From: Mesorhizobium erdmanii USDA 3471
Lineage (GTDB): Bacteria > Pseudomonadota > Alphaproteobacteria > Rhizobiales > Rhizobiaceae
Direction of reading: 5' to 3'
DNA length: 64,000 nt
Assembly: GCF_000472705.1 (NCBI RefSeq)
Contig: NZ_AXAE01000005.1
Span: forward strand, 124,001 to 188,000
Shown here: piece by piece, positions 15,449 to 24,268 of the stretch
How positions within the stretch are numbered: the first letter of the stretch is position 1
How the letters are laid out: each line of letters opens with the position of its first letter
The notes under the pieces: generated by a model
The model's database searches: none
What the model was told of the DNA's origin: nothing
The model's input: only the letters and a program-made list of their open reading frames with translations
Position numbers and translations under genes: made by a program

Positions 15449-16900
15449 ATGACCAAAGTCATCAAGAACGGCACCGTCGTCACCGCCGACCGCAGTTGGA
15501 AGGCCGACGTGCTGTTCAGCCACGGCAAGATCGTCGCCATCGGTTCGGACCTGCACGGCGACCACGAATACGACGCCACCGGCTGCTATGTCATGCCCGG
15601 CGGCATCGATCCGCACACCCATCTCGAAATGCCGTTCATGGGCACCTATTCGGCCGATGATTTCGAATCCGGCACGCGGGCCGCGCTCGCCGGCGGCACG
15701 ACGATGGTGGTCGATTTCTGCCTGCCGGCGCCGCAGCAATCGCTGCTCGAAGCCTTGCAGATGTGGGACAACAAGACCTCGAAGGCCGCCTGCGACTATT
15801 CCTTCCACATGGCGATCACCTGGTGGGGCAAGCAGGTGTTCGACGAGATGGCTACCGTCGTCGACAAGGGCATCACTTCGTTCAAGCACTTCATGGCCTA
15901 CAAGGGCGCGCTGATGGTGGATGACGACGAAATGTATGCGTCGTTCCAGCGCTGCGCCGACCTCGGCGCGCTGCCTTTGGTGCATGCCGAAAATGGCGAT
16001 GTGGTCGCCGCACTTTCCCAGAAGCTGCTAGCCGCCGGCAACAACGGCCCCGAGGGTCACGCCTATTCGCGCCCGCCTGAAGTGGAAGGCGAGGCGACCA
16101 ACCGCGCCATCATGATCGCCGACATGGCCGGCGTGCCGCTCTATGTCGTGCATGTCTCTTGCGAGCAGAGCCACGAGGCCATCCGCCGGGCGCGGCAGAA
16201 GGGCATGCGGGTGTTCGGCGAGCCGCTGATCCAGCACCTGACGCTGGATGAGAGCGAGTATTTCGACAAGGACTGGGACCATGCGGCACGCCGCGTGATG
16301 AGCCCGCCCTTCCGCAACAAGCTGCACCAGGATTCGCTGTGGGCCGGCCTGCAGGCAGGCTCGCTGCAAGTGGTGGCGACCGACCATTGCGCCTTCACCA
16401 CCAAGCAGAAGCGCTTCGGCGTCGGCGATTTCACCAAGATCCCCAACGGCACTGGCGGCCTCGAGGATCGCCTGCCGGTGCTGTGGACCCGGGGCGTCAA
16501 CACGGGACGGCTGACGATGAACGAGTTCGTCGCGGTGACCTCGACCAATATCGCAAAAATCCTCAACATGTATCCGAGGAAGGGCGCCATCGTCGAAGGC
16601 GCTGACGCCGACATCATCGTCTGGGATCCGAAGCGAAAGAAAACCATCACTTCGAAGAAGCAGCAGTCGGTCATCGACTACAACGTCTTCGAGGGTGTCG
16701 AGGTGACCGGCCTGCCGCGCTTCGTCTTCTCGCGCGGCGAGCTGTCGATCGAGGAAGCTGAGGTCAAGGCCAAGCCCGGCCATGGCCAGTTCGTCGGCCG
16801 CGAGCCGAACGCCGCGGTCAACCGGGCGCTGTCGACATGGAAAGACATCACAGCGCCGCGCAAGGTGGAACGCACCGGCATCCCGGCGACGGGGGTCTGA
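15449..16900 (+). CDS. Dihydropyrimidinase (D-hydantoinase)
   Basis: 483 residues, amidohydrolase superfamily. Metal ligands are His56 and His58 (GGIDPHTHLEMPFMG), the carboxylated Lys152 (HFMAYKGALMVDD), His179 (LVHAENGD), His235 (VVHVSCEQS) and an Asp in ATDHCAF. The substrate segment NGTGGLEDRLPVLW is typical. It opens dihydrouracil or dihydrothymine to the N-carbamoyl-beta-amino acid. ATG 15449 follows AAGGGA; the longer frame upstream overlaps the amidohydrolase and is spurious. The GTG of the next gene begins 2 bases after the stop. Confidence 0.95.
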   Translation: MTKVIKNGTVVTADRSWKADVLFSHGKIVAIGSDLHGDHEYDATGCYVMPGGIDPHTHLEMPFMGTYSADDFESGTRAALAGGTTMVVDFCLPAPQQSLLEALQMWDNKTSKAACDYSFHMAITWWGKQVFDEMATVVDKGITSFKHFMAYKGALMVDDDEMYASFQRCADLGALPLVHAENGDVVAALSQKLLAAGNNGPEGHAYSRPPEVEGEATNRAIMIADMAGVPLYVVHVSCEQSHEAIRRARQKGMRVFGEPLIQHLTLDESEYFDKDWDHAARRVMSPPFRNKLHQDSLWAGLQAGSLQVVATDHCAFTTKQKRFGVGDFTKIPNGTGGLEDRLPVLWTRGVNTGRLTMNEFVAVTSTNIAKILNMYPRKGAIVEGADADIIVWDPKRKKTITSKKQQSVIDYNVFEGVEVTGLPRFVFSRGELSIEEAEVKAKPGHGQFVGREPNAAVNRALSTWKDITAPRKVERTGIPATGV

Positions 16901-16901
16901 G

Positions 16902-17279
16902 GTGCGGACTGTTTTTCTCGCCCTTACGGCTGTGGCTGTGCTGACCGCCGGACAGGTCTCGGCCGCGGCCATCGACCTGTCAAAGCCTTATGGCGACAAG
17001 TATGGCTGCATCAACAAGAACGGCCAGGAGGTCGCGGCCGATCAGATGCTGCTTTTGACCGACAAGGAGCTGATCACGGCGGCCAGCGCCTGCACCTTCA
17101 CCGAGACGAAGGCTCAGGCCGACGGTTCGCTGACGGTGAAGGCGGAGTGCGAAGCCGAAGGTGAGGACGGCAAGTCGCCGGCGACCTTCACCATCAAGCG
17201 CAGCGCCAAGAACGCCAAGAAACTGTCTGTCGCCGACGAGGACGGCGACGTCATGGGCGAAGTCTCGCGGTGCAAATGA
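16902..17279 (+). CDS. Small secreted four-cysteine protein in the pyrimidine operon
   Basis: 125 residues starting at GTG directly after the dihydropyrimidinase stop, with a G-rich Shine-Dalgarno inside the end of that gene. A Sec signal peptide (VRTVFLALTAVAVLTAGQVSAAA) would be cut near residue 22. Four cysteines at 36, 64, 83 and 124 could form two disulfides; there are no membrane segments. I do not recognise the family. Tight spacing implies cotranscription with dihydropyrimidinase, so it may be a periplasmic accessory of the pathway or merely a passenger. Confidence 0.75.
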   Translation: MRTVFLALTAVAVLTAGQVSAAAIDLSKPYGDKYGCINKNGQEVAADQMLLLTDKELITAASACTFTETKAQADGSLTVKAECEAEGEDGKSPATFTIKRSAKNAKKLSVADEDGDVMGEVSRCK

Positions 17280-17302
17280 CGGCGAGAGCTTTTCCTCCTG
17301 CC

Positions 17303-17707
17303 TCAGGCGACCAGCGCATCAAGTTCCGGCAGCAGGACGACGCTTTCCTGTTCGTTGGGATCGGTGCGGGCAATGACCGCCGAAGAGGGCGCGTTGCTCA
17401 AATTGGCCGGCAGATGCGGAACGCCGGCCGGAATGTAGAAGAGGTCGCCGGCCTTGACGACGATATGATGTTCGAGCCGGTCGCCATACCAGGTATGGAC
17501 CTCGCCGGAGAGCACGTAGATCGCCGTTTCGTGGCTCTCGTGCAGATGCGCCTTGGCGCGGGCGCCGGGCGGCATGGTGAGCACGTGCATGCAGATGCCG
17601 GAGGAGCCGACTGACTCGGCGGCGATGCCGGCGAAATAGGTCAGTCCCTGCTTGCCTTCATAAGTGCTTTCGGGGCGGATAAGATGACAAGTTGAATTGG
17701 GCGACAT
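17303..17707 (-). CDS. Cupin-domain protein
   Basis: 134 residues. The cupin motif 1 histidines are in AKAHLHESHETAIYVLSGEVHTWYGD and motif 2 in VKAGDLFYIPAGVPHLPANLS, giving a metal site of three His plus Glu. It could be a small-molecule dioxygenase or isomerase, or a metabolite-binding regulator; there are no further domains. The ATG at 17707 follows a CGGAG site. It faces the pathway genes (convergent, 23-base gap) and is divergent from the ABC importer. Confidence 0.88.
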   Translation of the reverse strand: MSPNSTCHLIRPESTYEGKQGLTYFAGIAAESVGSSGICMHVLTMPPGARAKAHLHESHETAIYVLSGEVHTWYGDRLEHHIVVKAGDLFYIPAGVPHLPANLSNAPSSAVIARTDPNEQESVVLLPELDALVA

Positions 17708-17836
17708 CGGGGAACTCCGGGCGTCGATTGAGTGGAACAGGGTCAATGGGACTGGGCGAGTGGAAAACAACATCGCGATAAAAGCAATCGGAATCCGGCC
17801 GGCGCGGCAGGGGTGGGAACAGGCAGGCTTCAGCCG

Positions 17837-18628
17837 ATGACGGGAACTTCGCCAGCCGTCGTCGCGGCAAGCAAACTAGGCCTCACGTTCCAGACCAATG
17901 ACGGGCCGGTGCAGGCGCTGTCCAATGTCGACCTGACCATCGGCAAGGGCGAGTTCGTCTCCTTCATCGGGCCGTCGGGTTGCGGCAAGACCACGCTGCT
18001 GCGTGTCATCGCCGACCTGGAGAAGCCGACCTCGGGAACGATTTCGGTCAACGGCATGACGGCGGAGCAGGCGCGCGAGAAGCGTGCCTATGGCTATGTC
18101 TTCCAGGCCGCTGCGCTTTTTCCCTGGCGCACCATCGAGCGCAATGTGGCGCTGCCGCTGGAGATCATGGGCCTGTCGAGGGCGGAACAGGCGGAGCGCA
18201 TCAAGCGCACGCTGGACCTCGTCAACCTCTCCGGCTTCGAAAAGAAATACCCCTGGCAGCTTTCCGGCGGCATGCAGCAACGCGCCTCGATCGCGCGTGC
18301 GCTGGCTTTCGATGCCGACCTCTTGTTGATGGACGAGCCGTTCGGGGCGCTGGACGAGATCGTTCGCGACCACCTCAACGAGCAATTGCTGCAATTGTGG
18401 GCGCGGACGAACAAGACCATCTGCTTCGTCACCCACTCCATTCCGGAAGCCGTGTATCTGTCGACGCGCATCGTGGTGATGTCGCCGCGCCCGGGTCGCG
18501 TCAGCGACATCATCGAATCGACGCTGCCGAAGGAGCGGCCGCTCGACATCCGCGAAACGCCGGAGTTTCTGGCGATCGCCGCGCGCGTGCGCGACGGGTT
18601 GCGGGCAGGGCATAGCTATGATGATTGA
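17837..18628 (+). CDS. ABC transporter ATP-binding protein (nitrate/taurine/pyrimidine type)
   Basis: 263 residues. Walker A GPSGCGKT at 45-52, Q-loop VFQAAALFPWRT, signature LSGGMQQR from 141, Walker B LLLMDEPFGALDEI from 161 and H-loop VTHSIPEAVYLSTRIVVMSPRPG. The last motif is typical of the SsuB/TauB/ThiZ group that serves NMT1/THI5-like binding proteins. First gene of the importer operon. Its 3' end is overlapped by 11 bases by the ATG of the DUF559 gene that separates it from the permeases. The ATG is chosen by family start; a longer GTG frame upstream has no support. Confidence 0.92.
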   Translation: MTGTSPAVVAASKLGLTFQTNDGPVQALSNVDLTIGKGEFVSFIGPSGCGKTTLLRVIADLEKPTSGTISVNGMTAEQAREKRAYGYVFQAAALFPWRTIERNVALPLEIMGLSRAEQAERIKRTLDLVNLSGFEKKYPWQLSGGMQQRASIARALAFDADLLLMDEPFGALDEIVRDHLNEQLLQLWARTNKTICFVTHSIPEAVYLSTRIVVMSPRPGRVSDIIESTLPKERPLDIRETPEFLAIAARVRDGLRAGHSYDD

Positions 18629-19136
18629 GGGGGCACAGGACGAGGTTCCTCCTCTCCCCTCCGGGGAGAGGGTGGCCGCGAAGCGGCCGGGTGAGGGGGC
18701 GTCGCCGACGCATCCAACCAAGAGGAAGGCCGGGGTTACGGAGCGCGCCCGAGAGCTGCGGCTTGACGAAACCAAGGCCGAATACCGGCTTTGGGGCGAG
18801 CTACGGGGGCGTCACCTCAACGGCCACAAGTTCGTAAGGCAAGTGCCACTTGGACCGTTCTTCGCCGACTTTCTCTGCCGCGAGAAGAGCTTGATCGTTG
18901 AAATCGATGGCAGCCAACATGCCGAGTCCATGACTGATGAAAGCAGAACAGCTTGGCTGAATCGCAACGGCTACTCCGTTCTTAGGTTCTGGAACCACGA
19001 GGTTTTGGCCGAGCGACGAGCGGTGCTGGATACGATACTGGCTGTGCTTGAGGGGCAGATACACTCCCCCTCACCCGACCTCCGCTTCGCTCCGGCCACC
19101 CTCTCCCCGGCGGGGAGAGGAGACGGGGAGCGCTGA
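18618..19136 (+). CDS. DUF559 (Vsr-like) endonuclease-domain protein B
   Basis: 172 residues. The core is intact: E55 (KAEYRLWGELR), KFVRQVPLGPFFADF with D84, IVEIDGSQH with E95, D97 and H101, and GYSVLRFWNHEVL. It differs widely from DUF559 protein A, so the two are independent arrivals. Residues 11-34 (PPLPSGERVAAKRPGEG...) and the last ~22 (HSPSPDLRFAPATLSPAGRG) are translations of the flanking palindromes. The start overlaps the ATPase end and the stop TGA overlaps the permease ATG (TGATG), so the ABC operon is still translationally linked through it. Start could also be an internal codon nearer the core. Confidence 0.82.
   Translation: MMIEGAQDEVPPLPSGERVAAKRPGEGASPTHPTKRKAGVTERARELRLDETKAEYRLWGELRGRHLNGHKFVRQVPLGPFFADFLCREKSLIVEIDGSQHAESMTDESRTAWLNRNGYSVLRFWNHEVLAERRAVLDTILAVLEGQIHSPSPDLRFAPATLSPAGRGDGER
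18651..19120 (+). mobile_element. DUF559 cassette B: nuclease gene between imperfect inverted palindromes
   Basis: The left arm 18651-18699 and right arm 19066-19120 are inverted copies of one GC-rich element (CCTCTCCCC-x-CCGGGGAGAGGGTGGCC... ending GGGTGAGGGGG), differing by one substitution near the start and a few short indels. They flank a DUF559 gene inside the ABC operon. The layout mirrors cassette A. Mobility is inferred, not shown. Confidence 0.55.
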
Positions 19137-20014
19137 TGGACACCTTCCGTGACAAGCTCATCCCCGTGACCTCGATCCTCGCCGGCGTGGTCGTGCTCTG
19201 GTACGTCTTCGCCGTCATCCTCAACTCGCCGTTCCAGCGCGATCTCGACACCCGGGCCAACGAAACCCCCGGCACCGTCGAGTTCATCGGCAAGACGCTG
19301 GCGCAGCCCAAGCCGACGCTGCCGGCGCCGCACCAGGTGGCGGTGAATTTCTTCGAGAACACGTTCCTGCGGCCGATCAATTCGAACCGCAGCCTGGTCT
19401 ACAATGCCTGGGTGACACTGTCGTCGACGCTGCTGGGCTTTGCCTTCGGCACCGCGCTCGGCATCGTCATTGCGGTGGGCATCGTGCATGTGGCGACGCT
19501 CGACCGCAGCCTGATGCCATGGATCATCGCCTCGCAGACGATTCCCATCCTGGCGGTGGCGCCGATGATCATCGTCGTGCTGGCGGCTGTCGGCATCACC
19601 GGGCTTGTGCCGAAAGCGATGATCTCGACCTATCTGTCGTTCTTCCCGGTGACGGTCGGCATGGTGAAGGGGCTGCGCTCGCCCGAAATCATGCATCTCG
19701 ACCTGATGCACACCTATAATGCCAGCGCCTCGCAGACCTTCTGGAAACTGCGCGTGCCGGCCTCGGTGCCGTTCCTGTTCACCTCGATGAAGGTGGCGGT
19801 GGCCGCAAGCCTAGTCGGCGCCATCGTCGGCGAACTGCCGACCGGTGCCGTCGCCGGCATCGGCGCCAAGCTGCTTGCCGGCGCCTATTACAGCCAGTCG
19901 ATCGACATCTGGTCGGCGCTGGTTGCCGGTTCCATCGTCGCGGCCCTCCTGGTCATGGTGGTCGGCATTGCCGGACGCATCGTCGACCGCGCCATGGGCG
20001 GGAGGCCGGCATGA
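19136..20014 (+). CDS. ABC transporter permease (first)
   Basis: 292 residues with a single N-terminal helix, a ~60-residue periplasmic stretch, then the BPD_transp_1 helices. TLSSTLLGFAFGTALGIVIAVGI and the EAA-loop-like segment DLMHTYNASASQTFWKLRVPASVPFLFTSMKVAVAASLVGAIVGELPTG contact the ATPase. Pairs with the next permease, which it overlaps by ATGA. Inner-membrane channel of the pyrimidine-type importer. Confidence 0.92.
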   Translation: MDTFRDKLIPVTSILAGVVVLWYVFAVILNSPFQRDLDTRANETPGTVEFIGKTLAQPKPTLPAPHQVAVNFFENTFLRPINSNRSLVYNAWVTLSSTLLGFAFGTALGIVIAVGIVHVATLDRSLMPWIIASQTIPILAVAPMIIVVLAAVGITGLVPKAMISTYLSFFPVTVGMVKGLRSPEIMHLDLMHTYNASASQTFWKLRVPASVPFLFTSMKVAVAASLVGAIVGELPTGAVAGIGAKLLAGAYYSQSIDIWSALVAGSIVAALLVMVVGIAGRIVDRAMGGRPA

Positions 20015-21165
20015 ACTGGCTGAAACCCTCCTGGCAAGCGGTGCTGGCGATCGTGCTCTGCCTGATCGCGGTCGCCCTTGGCGCGATGTCGAAGCCGGAA
20101 GCGGCAGCGCTTGCGGACCCGACCACCAGCGTCAACTATCCCTATCTCGGAACCAAGGGTTTGATGCTCGCCCTGGCGATCGTGGCGGCACTGATCTCGA
20201 TGATCAGGATCCCTTCGCTTGCGGAAGCCGTCGTGCTGTTTGTCGGCGCCCACCTCGTCGCCTGGCTGCTGATCTCGGGCATTACAGGTTTCGAGGGCAC
20301 GGCACTGACACCATATTTCCTGCTGCTCACGGCCGCGTGGCTGCTCGGCTGGCGCTGCGTGGCGGTGCTGTCCAGCCTTCGCCCGATGGCGAACTCGGCC
20401 CGCAACGCGCTGCGCCTGATCATCCCCGCCATTTTCGGCGCCTGGATCTTGATCATCTGGGAAGCGGTGACGCGCGGCGCCGGCATTCCCTTCATCCTGT
20501 TGCCGCCGCCGAGCGCCATCGGCGCGCGCATCGCAACTTCGCTGCCTGTGCTCGGCGCCGACGTCCGGCAGACCATCTTCAAGGCGGTGCTGTTCGGCTA
20601 TGTCGTCGGCAGCGGCGCCGGCTTCATCACCGCGATCCTGGCCGACCGCGTGCCGTTCCTGCGGCGCGGGCTCTTGCCGATCGGCAACATGGTCTCGGCG
20701 CTGCCGATCATCGGCGTCGCGCCGATCATGGTCATGTGGTTCGGCTTCGACTGGCAGTCCAAGGCGGCCGTCGTCATCATCATGACCTTCTTCCCGATGC
20801 TGGTGAACACGGTCGCCGGGCTCGCCGCGTCAGGCCATATGGAGCGCGACCTGATGCGCACCTATGCGTCGGGCTACTGGCCGACACTGATCAAGCTCAG
20901 GCTGCCGGCCGCCGCTCCCTTCATCTTCAACGCGCTGAAGATCAACTCGACGCTGGCGCTGATCGGCGCCATCGTCGCCGAGTTCTTCGGCACGCCCGTC
21001 GTCGGCATGGGCTTCCGCATCTCGACCGAGGTCGGGCGGATGAACATCCACATGGTCTGGGCCGAAATCGCAGTTGCAGCACTTGCGGGTTCGGTCTTTT
21101 ATGGCGTGGTCGCTCTTGTCGAAAGAGCCGTCACGTTTTGGCATCCCTCTGTCCGTGGTGGATAG
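20011..21165 (+). CDS. ABC transporter permease (second)
   Basis: 384 residues, longer than the usual ~260 because of an N-terminal region with about four extra hydrophobic segments (WQAVLAIVLCLIAVALGAM, GLMLALAIVAALISMI, AVVLFVGAHLVAWLLISGI, YFLLLTAAWLLGWRCVAVL) before the permease core. The core has MERDLMRTYASGYWPTLIKLRLPAAAPFIFNALKINSTLALIGAIVAEFFG as EAA loop. The extension suggests a fused membrane module of unknown role. ATGA overlap with the first permease. Confidence 0.9.
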   Translation: MNWLKPSWQAVLAIVLCLIAVALGAMSKPEAAALADPTTSVNYPYLGTKGLMLALAIVAALISMIRIPSLAEAVVLFVGAHLVAWLLISGITGFEGTALTPYFLLLTAAWLLGWRCVAVLSSLRPMANSARNALRLIIPAIFGAWILIIWEAVTRGAGIPFILLPPPSAIGARIATSLPVLGADVRQTIFKAVLFGYVVGSGAGFITAILADRVPFLRRGLLPIGNMVSALPIIGVAPIMVMWFGFDWQSKAAVVIIMTFFPMLVNTVAGLAASGHMERDLMRTYASGYWPTLIKLRLPAAAPFIFNALKINSTLALIGAIVAEFFGTPVVGMGFRISTEVGRMNIHMVWAEIAVAALAGSVFYGVVALVERAVTFWHPSVRGG

Positions 21166-21205
21166 GGGCGGTGGGTTTAGGGCACTAACTTCAGAGGGTA
21201 AAAGA

Positions 21206-22177
21206 ATGAAAAAACTGATTATTCCCGTTCTGGCCGGCGCGCTATCGCTGGCCGCTTTCCAGGCAATGGCCGCCGACAAGGTGACGTTGCAGTTGAAATG
21301 GGTCACGCAGGCGCAGTTTGCCGGCTACTATGTCGCCAAGGCCAAGGGTTTCTATCAGGCCGAGGGCCTCGACGTCGACATCAAGCCGGGCGGCCCCGAT
21401 ATCGCGCCCGAGCAGGTGATCGCCGGCGGCGGCGCCGACGTCATCGTCGACTGGATGGGCGGTGCGCTGGCCGCGCGCGAAAAGGGCGTGCCTCTGGTCA
21501 ACATCGCCCAGCCGTTCAAGAAGGCCGGCATGGAGCTGGTCTGCCCGAAGGATGGCCCGATCAAGACCGAAGCCGACTTCAAGGGCCACACGCTGGGCGT
21601 CTGGTTCTTCGGCAACGAATATCCGTTCTATGCCTGGATGAACAAGCTTGGGCTGAAGACCGATGGCGGCCCGGACGGCGTCACCGTCTTGAAGCAGAGC
21701 TTCGACGTGCAGCCGCTGATCCAGAAGCAAGCGGATTGCATCTCGGTGATGACCTACAACGAGTACTGGCAGCTGATCGACGCCGGCTACAAGCCGGAGC
21801 AACTCACTGTGTTCAACTACTCGGCGATGGGCAACGACCTGCTCGAGGACGGCCTCTATGCGTCGGAAGACAAGCTCAAGGACCCGGCCTTCGAGGACAA
21901 GATGGTGCGTTTCGTGCGCGCTTCGATGAAGGGCTGGAAATACGCCATCGACAACAATGACGAAGCGGCAGGCATCGTCATGGACGGCGGTGGCCAGGAC
22001 GAGAACCACCAGAAGCGGATGATGAGCGAAGTCGCCAAGCTGATCGACAATGCCGATGGCAAGCTCGACCCGGCGACCTATGAGCGCACCGCCAAGGCGC
22101 TGCTCGACCAGAAGATCATCACCAAGGAGCCGAAAGGCGCCTACACGACCGCGATCACCGACAAGGCGATCAAGTAA
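21206..22177 (+). CDS. ABC transporter substrate-binding protein, NMT1/THI5-like
   Basis: 323 residues with a signal peptide (MKKLIIPVLAGALSLAAFQAMAADK). The mature N-terminus VTLQLKWVTQAQFAGYYVAKAKGFYQAEGLDVDIKPGG is the NMT1/THI5-like signature, and ADVIVDWMGGALAAREKGVPLVNIAQPFKK continues it. This family binds pyrimidine-like ligands (thiamine-pyrimidine precursors, riboflavin-related or nucleobase compounds). Next to a complete reductive pyrimidine pathway, uracil, thymine or a dihydropyrimidine is the best guess. ATG 21206 follows GAGGG. A strong terminator closes the operon. Confidence 0.92.
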   Translation: MKKLIIPVLAGALSLAAFQAMAADKVTLQLKWVTQAQFAGYYVAKAKGFYQAEGLDVDIKPGGPDIAPEQVIAGGGADVIVDWMGGALAAREKGVPLVNIAQPFKKAGMELVCPKDGPIKTEADFKGHTLGVWFFGNEYPFYAWMNKLGLKTDGGPDGVTVLKQSFDVQPLIQKQADCISVMTYNEYWQLIDAGYKPEQLTVFNYSAMGNDLLEDGLYASEDKLKDPAFEDKMVRFVRASMKGWKYAIDNNDEAAGIVMDGGGQDENHQKRMMSEVAKLIDNADGKLDPATYERTAKALLDQKIITKEPKGAYTTAITDKAIK

Positions 22178-22220
22178 GCCTGGCTGTGAAGTAAGCCCAG
22201 TCAGCGACCAACGCCGCGAA

Positions 22221-22258
22221 AACGGCGCCTCTGGCAGTGTCAGAGGCGCCGTTCTTTT
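22221..22258. terminator. Bidirectional terminator between the ABC operon and the Lrp gene
   Basis: AACGGCGCCTCTG pairs perfectly with CAGAGGCGCCGTT around an 7-base loop, then CTTTT. The last codons of the opposing Lrp-family gene (ending Arg-Arg-Leu-stop) are encoded in the stem. Confidence 0.9.
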
Positions 22259-22698
22259 ATGGTGTTCATGACGAAGCTGGTCTCTATCGAGGCGACGCAT
22301 TTGAGCCGTGCGATCTTCTCCTTGATGAAGCGCTCATACTGTTCCAGGCTGCCTGTCACCACCTTCAGCACATAGTCGCGCGAACCGGTAACGAGGTGGC
22401 ACTCCAGCACCTCTTCCCAGCCGCGGATCGCGTCCTCGAACATGACGATCTCGTCCTCGTTCTGCCGGCTGAGCCGGATGGTGGCGATGGCCACCATGCT
22501 CCAGCCGAAGGCGGCGGGATCGACCAGCGTCGTATAGCCCCGGATAACACCGGTCTCCTCCAGCCTGCGCACGCGCCGCAGGCAGGGCGACGGGGACAGG
22601 CCGATGCGCTCGGCGAGCTCGTTGTTGGTGATGCGGGCGTCCGCCCGCAATTCACGCAGAATCCTCAGGTCGAAATCATCCGCTATCTTCTGCTTCAC
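22240..22698 (-). CDS. Lrp/AsnC-family transcriptional regulator
   Basis: 152 residues. Helix-turn-helix at about 24-46 (ITNNELAERIGLSPSPCLRRVRRLEETGVIRGY), then the RAM/ligand domain with GWSMVAIATIRLS, WEEVLECHLVTGSRDYVLKVVTGSLEQYERFIKEKI. GTG 22698 is chosen as start because AGAGGA lies just upstream and it gives the family-length N-terminus; the frame continues further up without support. Divergent from the Cys/Met PLP enzyme at 22821, the likely target. Confidence 0.9.
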   Translation of the reverse strand: MKQKIADDFDLRILRELRADARITNNELAERIGLSPSPCLRRVRRLEETGVIRGYTTLVDPAAFGWSMVAIATIRLSRQNEDEIVMFEDAIRGWEEVLECHLVTGSRDYVLKVVTGSLEQYERFIKEKIARLKCVASIETSFVMNTIKERRL

Positions 22699-22820
22699 TT
22701 TCGTCCTCTTGCGGCAGTTTGTTGCCCACATGCAGCCATGCGAGCCCAAGAATAGCAAGGACTGGCTGATCGGGATCGCATAAATTGCGGCAGAATGCCC
22801 CTCGAAAAGCAGGAAAAGCC

Positions 22821-24104
22821 ATGACCGCGCCGCGCCCGTCGAAAACCCATATCGGTAACCACAAGCTCCATCCGGAGACGCTGATGCTAAGCTACGGCTT
22901 CGATCCGCAGCTTTCCGAGGGTGCCGTCAAGCCGCCGGTGTTCCTGACCTCGACCTTCGTGTTCAAATCGGCGGAGGAGGGGCGCGACTTCTTCGACTAC
23001 ACCTCCGGCCGCAAGGAACCGCCGAGCGGCACGGCGTCCGGCCTGGTCTATTCGCGCTTCAACCATCCCAACAGCGAGATCGTCGAGGACCGGCTGGCGA
23101 TCCATGAGGGAACGGACGCCTGCATCCTGTTCTCGTCGGGCATGTCGGCGATCGCCACGACGCTGCTCGCCTATGCCCGCCCGGGCGATGTCATCCTGCA
23201 TTCGCAGCCGCTCTACGGCGGTACCGAGACGCTGTTGACACGCACGCTCGCCGGCTTCGGCATCGACGCCGTCGGCTTCGCCGACGGTGTCGACGAGAAA
23301 GCGGTGCGGGCAGCCGCCGATGCGGCGGTTGCGAAGGGGCGCGTTTCGGTCATTCTGATCGAGACACCGTCGAACCCGACCAACAGCCTGGTCGATATCG
23401 CGCTGATGCGCACGATCGCCGACGAGATCGGCGCTGGCCAAGGCTCCGCACCGATCATCGTCTGCGACAACACGCTGCTCGGCCCGGTCTTCCAGCGGCC
23501 GATCGAGCATGGCGCCGATGTCTCTGTCTATTCGCTGACCAAATATGTCGGCGGACATTCCGACCTGATCGCCGGCGCGGCGATGGGCAGCAAGGCGGTC
23601 ACCAAGCCGATCAAGGCGCTGCGCGGCGCGATCGGCACGCAGCTCGATCCGCATTCCTGCTGGATGCTTGGCCGCTCGCTGGAGACGCTCTCGATCCGCA
23701 TGGAGCGGGCCAACGACAATGCGCGCCTGGTCGCCGAATTCCTGCGCGACCATGCCAAGGTCGACAAGGTGCATTATCTGCCGTTCCTCGGTGAGGATAC
23801 GCCGGCGGGGCGCGCCTATCTCAGGCAATGCAGCGGCGCCGGCTCGACCTTTTCTTTCGACATCAAGGGCGGAGTGAAGGCAGCTTTCGCCTTTCTCAAC
23901 AATCTGCAGATCTTCAAGCTGGCGGTAAGTCTCGGCGGCACGGAATCGCTCGCCAGCCATCCGGCAGCCATGACCCACTCAGGCATTCCCTTCGAGGTGC
24001 GCCAGCGCATCGGCGTGTTCGAGACGACGGTCAGGCTGTCTATCGGTGTCGAGCATCCCGACGATCTGATCGCCGACCTGACGCAAGCGCTGTCGGCGGT
24101 CTGA
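22821..24104 (+). CDS. Cys/Met-metabolism PLP enzyme (cystathionine gamma-synthase / methionine gamma-lyase type)
   Basis: 427 residues. [70 protein letters not shown] and the Schiff-base Lys241 in [19 protein letters not shown] identify the family. C-terminal [30 protein letters not shown] is also typical. Whether it makes cystathionine or degrades methionine-like substrates cannot be read directly. Divergent Lrp regulation is typical of catabolic lyases. ATG 22821 follows AGGAAA. Confidence 0.9.
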   Translation: MTAPRPSKTHIGNHKLHPETLMLSYGFDPQLSEGAVKPPVFLTSTFVFKSAEEGRDFFDYTSGRKEPPSGTASGLVYSRFNHPNSEIVEDRLAIHEGTDACILFSSGMSAIATTLLAYARPGDVILHSQPLYGGTETLLTRTLAGFGIDAVGFADGVDEKAVRAAADAAVAKGRVSVILIETPSNPTNSLVDIALMRTIADEIGAGQGSAPIIVCDNTLLGPVFQRPIEHGADVSVYSLTKYVGGHSDLIAGAAMGSKAVTKPIKALRGAIGTQLDPHSCWMLGRSLETLSIRMERANDNARLVAEFLRDHAKVDKVHYLPFLGEDTPAGRAYLRQCSGAGSTFSFDIKGGVKAAFAFLNNLQIFKLAVSLGGTESLASHPAAMTHSGIPFEVRQRIGVFETTVRLSIGVEHPDDLIADLTQALSAV

Positions 24105-24268
24105 CGGCTGCTCCCGCGGACAATGGCAGAGGCGAGCGATCAGCCCTTCTGATGCTGTCCCGGTAACAAAAACGTGTGTCGGGAAACATTGCGCCGCCCA
24201 GCCGTTCCGGTGAGGTATGCGCGTGCCGGGGGCAACGACGTATGCGACAAGCCAATCGGAGGTTCTTC

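Noticed and set aside
17731-17746. Possible RutR site in the cupin-ABC divergent gap
   Set aside because: Only the GGTCAA half matches; the other half has no resemblance.
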